This document shows positions 8,993-16,731 of a stretch of DNA of 64,000 nucleotides, one piece after another. The translations under genes and the position numbers were made by a program. Below the pieces are notes generated by a model. The model was not told the DNA's origin. It saw nothing but the letters and a program-made list of their open reading frames with translations, and searched no databases. Numbering within the stretch: the first letter of the stretch is position 1; each line of letters begins with the position of its first letter. The stretch comes from Paenibacillus lentus (GTDB taxonomy: Bacteria > Bacillota > Bacilli > Paenibacillales > Paenibacillaceae), in contig NZ_CP034248.1 of NCBI RefSeq assembly GCF_003931855.1, positions 682,001 through 746,000 of the forward strand, in the 5' to 3' direction.

Positions 8993-9367
8993 TCACTTCG
9001 TTAACAGCGCATTCGCGACGAGCATATCAAACCTGCGGATATCGACGCCTTTCTGCAGCTTCACCTTAATATGGCCCGCGCGAGTCCACAGTTCCACCTC
9101 AGCGTTCATATCGAGAAATCCACCCGCATTCTCCGTAGACCACATATCAATCGAGGAGTAAGGCAGCGAGTAAATCTCAACCTTCTTTCCCGTAAAGCCC
9201 TGCGCATCCCGGACGATCAATCGTTTGTTGGTGAAAATGGCGCTGTCGCGAAAGGTTTTGTAGGCAGCGACCGCCACTTCCCCGGGAACGAGCAAGTTGT
9301 TCACATCTGCGGGAATGGGGCACTCAGATACCAGCGTCCATTCCAGTATGTGACGTGTCTCAGACAT
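8993..9367 (-). CDS. PH-domain-like small cytoplasmic protein
   Basis: The ATG at 9367 is chosen because CAGGAGGT lies 7 bases upstream, giving 124 residues (MSETRHILEWTLVSECPIPA). The central pattern (FTNKRLIVRDAQGFTGKKVE, then YSLPYSSIDMWSTENAG) is that of bacterial PH domains of the YdjZ/bPH type, with strands and the W-T-E-x-A-G-G-F turn. These proteins are common in Firmicutes and poorly understood, and may sense envelope or membrane stress. It is a single-gene unit with its own terminator. Confidence 0.75.
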   Translation of the reverse strand: MSETRHILEWTLVSECPIPADVNNLLVPGEVAVAAYKTFRDSAIFTNKRLIVRDAQGFTGKKVEIYSLPYSSIDMWSTENAGGFLDMNAEVELWTRAGHIKVKLQKGVDIRRFDMLVANALLTK

Positions 9368-9511
9368 CGATTTTACCTCCTGATTATTTACAATTAATCC
9401 AGTTGAATAGTTCAAGATTACCATAGGGCTGTATAAAGTCTCAATTCCCCCGCTTGGTTGTAGGTTTCCGTGTAACTACATCATGCATCAGGCGGTAGCT
9501 GAAATCTATAG

Positions 9512-9559
9512 AAAAATACCGCTCGAAAACCGCATAAAATGCAGTATTGAACGGTATTT
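9512..9559 (-). terminator. Probable terminator of the flavin reductase gene
   Basis: The inverted repeat AAATACCG/CGGTATTT has a long AT-rich loop and Ts on the minus strand. It sits about 50 bases beyond the stop at 9609. Confidence 0.45.
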
Positions 9560-9608
9560 GTTTCGTGGCCATACGCCAAGCAAGCGGCCAAGCCTAAACA
9601 CCACGCTA

Positions 9609-11456
9609 TTATTGTTGAACTTGCTCCGCTAATAGTTTTCCTACGTTACGCCCCATGGTCAAGCTTGCGCTGTTGGAGGCATTTCCAAAATGTGCACGGT
9701 TGTATAGGAATCTATGTGCCAGTTCGCCAACTGCATATAGCCCATCAATGGCAGTTCCGTCTTCTCTTACCACCTGACAATCACCCGTCGTTTTCAGACC
9801 GCCCATGGTAGCTACAAAGTCGGGCACAAATTTCACTAAATAATAAGGCCCTTCTGCTGCATACGCTTGTAACATTTCCGCCGGCTTCTTGAACTCCGTG
9901 TCCACGCCTTTCTTCGCCATGCTCTGATATTCATTGAACGTACTCACTAAATGATTCATTTTGCTCAGCTTTTCTAATTCTGCCATCGTATTTGCCTTAT
10001 AAATGTCTCCGGAATCGAGTCCCGTTTCGAGTAGAGATACGACTTCCTCACTGCTGCTATCGAACAAAATATAGTAAGGCGCCTCTTTAGCATCGATCAA
10101 ATCAGCGGCAATCACCACACCCGGCCCAGCTTCATTGGTCATTCGTTGACCCGCTTGGTTAACGAGCATGAGCTTGTCAGTCACGCCGCCTTCTAACGGA
10201 CTATAGCTATTCAATTTGTTAAAATTAACATTCAAATCAGTGAGCTTCTTGGAAGGCAGTAGTTTCCCTGGGCTTGGAATGATCCAGCCGTCTTCGTACA
10301 GTGCTGCTCCAACTTGCGCCCCCATTGTCATCCCGTCGCCTGTGTTGACGCCCGTTCCTGAAAATTGGTAGCCTGTGGCCAGAATGTCAGGAATCAATTG
10401 CTCAATATATTCCTCACTGCCGCCGAATCCACCCGTTGCCAGCACCACATTCTTGGCATGAATTACAAAATTCTTATCAGGGGATGAAGCCTTAACTCCA
10501 ACCACGCCACCGTCTGCTTCGATTAATTCAGTAGCCGTTGCCTCTGTAAGGATCGTCGCACCTTGTTCTTTCAAGCTGTTCGTTAATCTCTCAATAACGA
10601 GTTCCCCTGCCACTTGATTACCATCCGTTACCGGCTTGACGATATCTGCTCCTCTTTGCTCTTTGGTAAAGGAAATTTGATATTCCAGCCCATGCTGCTC
10701 AAGCCAGGCAATTGTAGCGCCACTATCAACAATGATCTCTTTCACACGTTCGTAATCCGGGTAAGGTATCCCTTCTTGTCCGCCTTGCATCGTCATTTTG
10801 CTCCAGCGTTCTATAGCCTGATCAAGGGTATCATCGGACTTCGCTTTGTGGTAAGCTTCGTTCTCTTCCACTTGCGCCATCATGACGTTACCAAACGATG
10901 TCGCGAAGGATCTTCCCAGTGCGGCTTGTTTCTCCACAACAATGACGGATGCTCCGTTCTCTAATGCCGATATAGCGGTAGAAAGTCCAGACAGGCCCGA
11001 GCCAATGACCGCGATATCCGCTTCTAGCGTTTGTACCTGCTTCTCCTTCTGCTCCGCGCCTATTTTGAGAGCGGTCAGATCTCCGCCCGCTTGAAGTACA
11101 CAATCCTCAACCGCTTGGATGATGGCATCTCCTGTAGCCGTTGCGCCAGTCACTGCGTCTACAACTAAGGTCTGCCCTTCGATGATCCTGGCTGGGATCT
11201 TGTCGATCGCACCATCCGCTGTACCCTTCGTCTCATTAAATTCGACCACTTCAATTTTATCAATGGCATTCTCCGAGAAGGTGACTTCTACCTTGATGTC
11301 GCCCATCTTGCCTTGAGCTACACCGACATAGGTCCCTGCTTGGTATAGTCCCGCCTCTGTAACTGCCTTGCCGCCTGTGTTCCCACAGCCTACCATGACT
11401 AGGACTAACATGACTGTTAGTAACATGGCAACAATTCTCAAAGCTCTACTTCTCAT
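9609..11456 (-). CDS. FAD-dependent fumarate reductase/urocanate reductase-like lipoprotein with FMN-binding domain
   Basis: The 615-residue lipoprotein has a signal ending in the lipobox V-G-C (Cys24). Residues 35-125 are an FMN_bind domain with the covalent FMN attachment motif DAVTGATAT (100-108). From about 145 an FAD-binding flavoprotein domain starts (ADIAVIGSGLSGLSTAISA), ending with GLYAVGELA and NASNSASLTMGRNVGK. This is the architecture of extracytoplasmic flavin reductases that use fumarate, urocanate or related enoates as electron acceptors; no cytochrome domain is present. The usual H-T-M-G-G near the active site is A-T-M-G-G here (FVATMGGL), so the acceptor is probably not plain fumarate. 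The divergent MerR gene is its likely regulator. Confidence 0.85.
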   Translation of the reverse strand: MRSRALRIVAMLLTVMLVLVMVGCGNTGGKAVTEAGLYQAGTYVGVAQGKMGDIKVEVTFSENAIDKIEVVEFNETKGTADGAIDKIPARIIEGQTLVVDAVTGATATGDAIIQAVEDCVLQAGGDLTALKIGAEQKEKQVQTLEADIAVIGSGLSGLSTAISALENGASVIVVEKQAALGRSFATSFGNVMMAQVEENEAYHKAKSDDTLDQAIERWSKMTMQGGQEGIPYPDYERVKEIIVDSGATIAWLEQHGLEYQISFTKEQRGADIVKPVTDGNQVAGELVIERLTNSLKEQGATILTEATATELIEADGGVVGVKASSPDKNFVIHAKNVVLATGGFGGSEEYIEQLIPDILATGYQFSGTGVNTGDGMTMGAQVGAALYEDGWIIPSPGKLLPSKKLTDLNVNFNKLNSYSPLEGGVTDKLMLVNQAGQRMTNEAGPGVVIAADLIDAKEAPYYILFDSSSEEVVSLLETGLDSGDIYKANTMAELEKLSKMNHLVSTFNEYQSMAKKGVDTEFKKPAEMLQAYAAEGPYYLVKFVPDFVATMGGLKTTGDCQVVREDGTAIDGLYAVGELAHRFLYNRAHFGNASNSASLTMGRNVGKLLAEQVQQ

Positions 11457-11603
11457 CTCTCCTGCATCCCCTTTAGAAGATTATTTATCCATGACTAATA
11501 ACTAACACTTTAATTGTGAAAAAAATCACGTTATTAGCCACGCTTTCTCATGTATATTTTGAGGTATCCAGTAAGGGGAGAGTCAAGAAGGAGCTTAGAC
11601 ATC

Positions 11604-12413
11604 ATGAATCATCATAATTTGTTTACCGTTAGCGAATTCGCGGATTTATTCAATATTCACAAGAAAACCTTATACTATTACGACGAGATTGGCTTGTTCG
11701 AACCTAAATATACCAACGAAAAAGGATATCGGTATTACTCCGATTGCCAAATCTATGACTTCCATGTACTGCTATCTTTAAAAAATTTAAACTTGTCTTT
11801 AAAAGAAACCAAGCAATATGTCAATCACCGGACACCAGGAACGGTAATCGATTTATTTAATGGGAAAATTGGGGAGATCGAGGAAAAAATTGAGGAACTC
11901 ACCCGTCTTAAACATTCATTAACCAAAAGATTGGCCTTAATCAATAGTACTTTAGATACTTCGGTGGATGATATTCAAGTTCAATACAAAGAGGAAGAAT
12001 ATTTCCGACTGGAACCGATTGAGCCCGTTCGCGACAGCGACACGAATTATATTGCCTGGCATCACATATTCATAGAAGAGTCTAAGCACCAATTAAATGA
12101 AGGGGCCTACGGACAGATGCTGCTTCGCGAGAATTTAATCCAGAATATTTATAGTCCCAACTATATCACCGTTGAAGCCATCGAGAAGAAGGATATGGAC
12201 AAGGCCTTCATTAAGCCAGAGGGCAAATACGTAGTCGGAAGAAAGAACGGGAAAGTGCTCCACTCCACCTCACTATACCAGCGACTTATGAAATATATTG
12301 AGGAGAACAACCTGGAGATCATCGGAAATGCTTATGAGTATTTCATCATTGACGGATCCTTCGCATCAGATGTGAATGAACGGGTTCTAGAGATTCAAAT
12401 TCAGGTGAAGTAA
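11604..12413 (+). CDS. MerR-family transcriptional regulator with effector domain
   Basis: The ATG at 11604 is chosen for its AAGGAG 10 bases upstream, giving 269 residues. Residues 7-75 form a MerR winged helix (FTVSEFADLFNIHKKTLYYY, then NEKGYRYY). A coiled coil (about 85-125) and a C-terminal GyrI-like ligand domain (KPEGKYVVGRKNG, ending EIQIQVK) follow. It diverges from the flavin reductase with about 150 bases between, so it most likely controls that gene in response to the acceptor or a related small molecule. The ligand cannot be read from sequence. Confidence 0.85.
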   Translation: MNHHNLFTVSEFADLFNIHKKTLYYYDEIGLFEPKYTNEKGYRYYSDCQIYDFHVLLSLKNLNLSLKETKQYVNHRTPGTVIDLFNGKIGEIEEKIEELTRLKHSLTKRLALINSTLDTSVDDIQVQYKEEEYFRLEPIEPVRDSDTNYIAWHHIFIEESKHQLNEGAYGQMLLRENLIQNIYSPNYITVEAIEKKDMDKAFIKPEGKYVVGRKNGKVLHSTSLYQRLMKYIEENNLEIIGNAYEYFIIDGSFASDVNERVLEIQIQVK

Positions 12414-12459
12414 TGCCCCAACTCAATTTGAGATAAGGCAACAACAGGATACAAGAACC

Positions 12460-12486
12460 CCCCGGAAGGCCTTTAGACCTCCGGGG
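12460..12486. terminator. Bidirectional terminator between converging genes
   Basis: A CCCCGGAAGG/CCTCCGGGG hairpin lies between the MerR gene end (12413) and the permease end (12510) of the opposite strand. Confidence 0.7.
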
Positions 12487-12509
12487 ATTTCTGGTTAAGG
12501 ATGTCCCTA

Positions 12510-13760
12510 TCACCCCTTGATCGAACCAATCATGACGCCCTTCTCAAAATATTTCTGGATAAACGGATAGATCACCAGTATCGGCAGCGTGGAAACGATA
12601 ATGACACCGTATTTGATTTGATCGGCATATCTTTGCGCGTAGCCCCCCGCGTCTCCCCCAGTCCCGGCCCCACCAGCAAACACCTGATTAGACAGCAGAA
12701 TGTCCCGCAAAATAATTTGCAGCGGCTGCAGGTTGTTATTGCGGATATAGATCAGCGCGGTAAAGAAATCGTTCCAGTGCCCGACCAAATAATAGAGGCC
12801 GATTACGGAGATCATCGCCTTCGAGAGCGGCAGCGCCACCTTGAAGAAAAAAGTGAAATGCGAGCAGCCGTCCATCACCGCCGCCTCGTACAGCTCCTGG
12901 GGCAGCGAGCTCTCGAAGAACGTCCGGGCGATAATCAGATAGAACACGTTGACGCAAAACGGGATAATGAACACCCAAATCGTATTCGTCAGTTGCAAAT
13001 CCTTCATTAGAAGATAAGTCGGAATAAGGCCGCCGTTGAAGAACATCGTCACCACAAACAGAAACATAATGGCCTTCCTTGCCCGGAACTCCCGCCGGGA
13101 CAGCACATACGCCGCAGGGAGCGTGAACAGCATGTTAACCAAGGTGCCGAACAGCGTGTAGAACACCGTGTTCCGGTAGCCCGTCCAGATCCGCATATCC
13201 TTGAAAATCTCCTGGTACCCGAAAAAGCTGATGTTTTTCGGAAACAGCCAGACTTTGCCTGTCGCTACGAGCGTGGAGTCGCTGAATGAAGCGATCACGA
13301 TGAAGTACAACGGATATACGATAATTAGAAAAATAAACGTGCATAGGAGGCCCAGCGTGATTTTGAAGGCCAGCTCTTTGCCGTTGAGGCGCGGGCGGTT
13401 CCCGTTGATTGGCGGTGGGGCTCCCTGGATGCTTGGCCCGGTTCCACCGATACTTGGCCTGGTGCTATGGCTGCTTAACCCGGCCCCCTGGGTGCTTGGC
13501 ATGGTGCTACCGAGTCGTGGCTGCCCATGGCTGCCTGGAGTTCCTTGGCTGAGTGAGATTCCGCCCCCGCTCAAGACGCCATGGATGCTTGGTGCGACTC
13601 CGCCTCCGCTCAAGGCTCCATGGAAACTTGCTCCGGCTCCACCGCCGCTCAAGGCGCCATGAAAACTTACTCCGGCCCCGTCGCTGCTCAAGGCGCCATG
13701 GCGGCCCATTCGAGTATGTTCCTTGTCGGTTCCACTATTACGCTTATGCGTACGATCCAT
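12510..13760 (-). CDS. Carbohydrate ABC importer permease (LplC/YtcP type) with repetitive N-terminal extension
   Basis: AAGGAGG upstream favours the ATG at 13760 (416 residues). The C-terminal 290 residues are a normal type I sugar permease: six membrane segments and the ATPase-contact EAA loop ELYEAAVMDGCSHFTFFFKV. The family usually starts directly with the first membrane helix. Here about 120 residues of Ser/Gly/Pro-rich repeats precede it, with units such as FHGALSGGGAGASFHGALSG and S-x-x-G-A-G-x-S. GC content of the extension is high and the frame is clean, so it appears translated. It pairs with the permease at 13788-14702. Confidence 0.85.
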   Translation of the reverse strand: MDRTHKRNSGTDKEHTRMGRHGALSSDGAGVSFHGALSGGGAGASFHGALSGGGVAPSIHGVLSGGGISLSQGTPGSHGQPRLGSTMPSTQGAGLSSHSTRPSIGGTGPSIQGAPPPINGNRPRLNGKELAFKITLGLLCTFIFLIIVYPLYFIVIASFSDSTLVATGKVWLFPKNISFFGYQEIFKDMRIWTGYRNTVFYTLFGTLVNMLFTLPAAYVLSRREFRARKAIMFLFVVTMFFNGGLIPTYLLMKDLQLTNTIWVFIIPFCVNVFYLIIARTFFESSLPQELYEAAVMDGCSHFTFFFKVALPLSKAMISVIGLYYLVGHWNDFFTALIYIRNNNLQPLQIILRDILLSNQVFAGGAGTGGDAGGYAQRYADQIKYGVIIVSTLPILVIYPFIQKYFEKGVMIGSIKG

Positions 13761-13787
13761 CTCCGTTCCTCCTTCCCTCATAGGCTT

Positions 13788-14702
13788 TTAGAATAAGCTC
13801 GTCTCGGATACCCGCTTCGAGATCGTGTTCATGGCAAACAGGAAGATGAAGTTGATCACCGTATTGAACAGGCCGATGGCCGAGGCCAGACTGAACTGGC
13901 TAGAGACGATCCCGATCTTGTACACGTAGGTGGCAATAACCTCGGACACGGGCAGATTGAGCGAGTTCTGCATCAAGAATATTTTCTCGAAGCCGGTACT
14001 GAGAATGTTGCCCATGCTGAGAATGAACAAAATAATAATCGTCGGCACAAGCGCCGGAATATCAATAAAGCGGATCGTCTGCCAGCGGCTGGCCCCGTCG
14101 ATGCGGGCTGCATCATAGAGCTGGGGATCGACCGTGGACAGGGCAGCCAGATAAATAATGCTGTTCCAGCCGCAGTGCTGCCAAATATCCGAGAGCACGT
14201 ACACCGGAATGAAGGTACCAGTTGAGGCGAGCAGGTTGATATGCCCCAGCCCGATCGATTTCATCAGATGCCCGACGACCCCGGTCTCCGCCGACAGCAG
14301 CACATTGAGCATGCCCACCAGCACGATCACCGAGATGAAGTGCGGCAGATAGACGGTCGTCTGCATGAGCTGCTTCATTTTTTTGCGCCGAATCTGGTTC
14401 AGAATCAACGCCAAAATGATGGGAGCCGGAAAACCGAGCACAATGCTCGCCAGGCTGATCAGAAAGGTGTTCCGCATCAGGTCGGTGAACAGATAGCTGT
14501 CGATGAATTGCCGAAAATACGCCAGTCCCCGCCACTCGCCCCCGGTCAGCCCCTTGCTGAAGTCATAATCGCGAAAAGCGAGCTGAATCCCGTACATCGG
14601 AATGTAATTGAAAATCAGAATGACGATGATCGCCGGGAGGATCATGATCCAAAGTTGATAGTCGCGCGTGACGGCTTGAACTAGCCCTTTGCGAGTCCGC
14701 AT
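13788..14702 (-). CDS. Carbohydrate ABC importer permease (LplB/YteP type)
   Basis: The start at 14702 is chosen for GGGGGGAG just upstream, giving 304 residues instead of a longer frame reaching 14810 into the binding-protein gene. There are six predicted membrane segments. The EAA loop is PQLYDAARIDGASRWQTIRF and the first helix is WIMILPAIIVILIFNYIPM, as in Paenibacillus oligosaccharide and lipoprotein-like importers. It lies 12 bases after the binding-protein stop and 27 before the next permease start. No ATPase is encoded; such importers share an MsmX-like ATPase. Confidence 0.9.
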   Translation of the reverse strand: MRTRKGLVQAVTRDYQLWIMILPAIIVILIFNYIPMYGIQLAFRDYDFSKGLTGGEWRGLAYFRQFIDSYLFTDLMRNTFLISLASIVLGFPAPIILALILNQIRRKKMKQLMQTTVYLPHFISVIVLVGMLNVLLSAETGVVGHLMKSIGLGHINLLASTGTFIPVYVLSDIWQHCGWNSIIYLAALSTVDPQLYDAARIDGASRWQTIRFIDIPALVPTIIILFILSMGNILSTGFEKIFLMQNSLNLPVSEVIATYVYKIGIVSSQFSLASAIGLFNTVINFIFLFAMNTISKRVSETSLF

Positions 14703-14713
14703 ATGCTCCCCCC

Positions 14714-16327
14714 TTATTTTTTGCTCTGATATTCTTCGTAGTATTTTTGCATGATCTCTAGATTCTGGGTGATGCCGGCCTTCTGGGCCTCCTTCACGTA
14801 CGCATCCCATTCTCCCTCAATGCCGCCCTTGGTCACCCACTTGGCGAAGCTGGACTCGGCCAGGTTCATAACGTTCGTGTTGTTCAGGCTCATCGTGTTG
14901 TTGTCCATCGTCGAGTATTTAATAAACAGGCCCGGAAAAACATCCTTATCCAGATCCACCTTCAGCGCTTCCTCCAGAGACTCGGATTGGCCGAGCACCT
15001 CCTGCATGTCTTTGCCGAGGGTCAGCTGCAGATCGTCCGGGATATAAAAAGCCCCATGATCCGCCATCGTAGACGTCCATTTCCAGGTGCCGGGGTCCAT
15101 CTCCGGATTGGCCGGAGGCAGCACGCTATAAGTCCCGTCTCCATGGTCCTGAATATTCGGGCCGATCGAGCCGAACAACGCCTGTATGCCGACCTTCGGA
15201 TCGTACAGCTCGTTGATAAAGCGCATCGCCGCTTCCTTATGCTTCGTCTTGGCGGACATCACGACGTGATTCGTGCCGTAGTTCAAGGAATAGTAGTCAT
15301 AGCTCCACGACAGCTTCCCCGTGTAATCCGCGGTGACCTTCAGCGGAGGCAGAGTGACATACTGCGGGGCCAGCTGCTCCCCAAACCGGTCGGACGCCAC
15401 CCAGCCCCAGGTGAAGCCAACCTTGGCCGTGTCCCCTTCCCCGCGGGCGATCGATTGATATTTTGTATAGTCGTGTGTAAAAACTTCAGGATTGATCAGT
15501 CCCGCCTTGTACAGCTTGTTGAGGAAGGCCACCATGGTCTTGTAGCGTTCGTCGATAAGGAAATTCTTGATCTGGCCATCCTCGACAAAATAGCCCTGAC
15601 TGCTGCCCTCCGACAGCGTGATGCCCATACTGCCCAGAAGCACAGCCGGATTGAAGTACCCGCCGATCCCACCCGGCCAATCCATCGGAATCTCGTCCTT
15701 CGCATCGCCATTGCCGTTGGCGTCTTTCTCTTTAAAAGCGACGAGGACGTCATACAGCTCATCCCAGGTCGTCGGCTTTTGCAGCCCTAGCTCATCGAGC
15801 CATTTCTGGTTGATGAACTGCCTCGTGCCGGTTGACGGCCAGAACCGCTGGTATTTGGGGAGGCCGTAGATTTTGCCATCCGGCTGCGTAGCGATGAGCT
15901 TCGTCTCTGGCTTCTCGCTGAACATCTTCTGCACGTTCGGAGCCTGGTCGAGCATGCCGGACAAATCCTGGAACAGCCCCTGGAACTGGGCAAAATCCGC
16001 ATCCGTAATGACATTCGGCCCGATGAACAGGTCCGGGATGTCGCCGCTGGCTAGCATCGTGCCTTTCTTTTGCCCATAGTCGGTCGTAATCTCCTGCCAC
16101 TCAATTTCGACTCCGGCAGCATCCTCGACCGCCTGCAGCCACTCCATTTCCGCCAGCGGCTTGGTGAGCGGATGCTTCGTCATAATCGCTGTCAGCTTCA
16201 CCTTCTCCCCGGACGCATTCCCGGGCGTTGTCCCCGCGGATTCGCTATTTCCCCCTGAACCGCACCCCGACAGCAGCATGGCTGTGATCAAGACGAGTGA
16301 TGTGAGAACGCTTAACTTTTTCCGCAT
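14714..16327 (-). CDS. Extracellular sugar-binding lipoprotein (LplA/YtcQ type)
   Basis: The ATG at 16327 follows GGAGG by 7 bases, giving 537 residues. The lipobox is L-L-S-G-C with Cys22. The rest is a family 1 solute-binding protein (TAIMTKHPLTKPLAEMEWLQ near the start) of the long type paired with YtcP/YteP permeases. It captures an oligosaccharide at the membrane surface; the sugar cannot be told because no glycoside hydrolase is in the cluster. The next gene is 12 bases away, so the three form an operon. Confidence 0.9.
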   Translation of the reverse strand: MRKKLSVLTSLVLITAMLLSGCGSGGNSESAGTTPGNASGEKVKLTAIMTKHPLTKPLAEMEWLQAVEDAAGVEIEWQEITTDYGQKKGTMLASGDIPDLFIGPNVITDADFAQFQGLFQDLSGMLDQAPNVQKMFSEKPETKLIATQPDGKIYGLPKYQRFWPSTGTRQFINQKWLDELGLQKPTTWDELYDVLVAFKEKDANGNGDAKDEIPMDWPGGIGGYFNPAVLLGSMGITLSEGSSQGYFVEDGQIKNFLIDERYKTMVAFLNKLYKAGLINPEVFTHDYTKYQSIARGEGDTAKVGFTWGWVASDRFGEQLAPQYVTLPPLKVTADYTGKLSWSYDYYSLNYGTNHVVMSAKTKHKEAAMRFINELYDPKVGIQALFGSIGPNIQDHGDGTYSVLPPANPEMDPGTWKWTSTMADHGAFYIPDDLQLTLGKDMQEVLGQSESLEEALKVDLDKDVFPGLFIKYSTMDNNTMSLNNTNVMNLAESSFAKWVTKGGIEGEWDAYVKEAQKAGITQNLEIMQKYYEEYQSKK

Positions 16328-16731
16328 ATCCATACCTCCACACTTTTGATATGGGCCCGATCGATACAGACCGCTGCCACAGCTTTGCCTGGATTGATTC
16401 GCAGGCACCTTAGACAGTAATGGGAGATGCCAAGCCGCGTAAACGGGCAGTTTTTGTGCGGGTATTCATTTTTTGAAAGCGCTTAATATAATGTGTGGAC
16501 TAGACGGTTGTTCCCGGCCGTTCCGGGGGCGTCTTCAAAAATTGTAGATGTTCAAAAAGTGCCCCTTGCGATGGTGTATGCAGACGGATTCATTAACGGC
16601 CAGACAGCCCTGTTGGTGGGGAGCCGCATCATGCGCACTACTCCCTCTGCGGACGATGCGGACTCGGGGCATGCTTGGATGATTGTCGACCCTACGGCAG
16701 CTTGCCATGACAGCATCTGATGGAAAGGAGC
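16328..16731. other. Intergenic region between AraC regulator and transporter operon
   Basis: There are 404 bases without a convincing gene. A short plus-strand frame (16493-16720) has no ribosome site and no recognisable product. The region holds the cre-like site and presumably the promoter of the importer operon. I could not pick a good -35/-10 pair. Confidence 0.6.
16473..16488. promoter_or_regulatory. cre-like CcpA operator
   Basis: TTGAAAGCGCTTAATA matches the Bacillus cre consensus WTGWAARCGYWWWCWW at 15 of 16 positions. It lies about 145 bases upstream of the binding-protein start, consistent with carbon catabolite control of the importer. Confidence 0.6.

Noticed and set aside
16493-16720. 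75-codon plus-strand frame in the regulator/importer gap
   Set aside because: No ribosome site, no recognisable protein; composition like the GC-rich surroundings.
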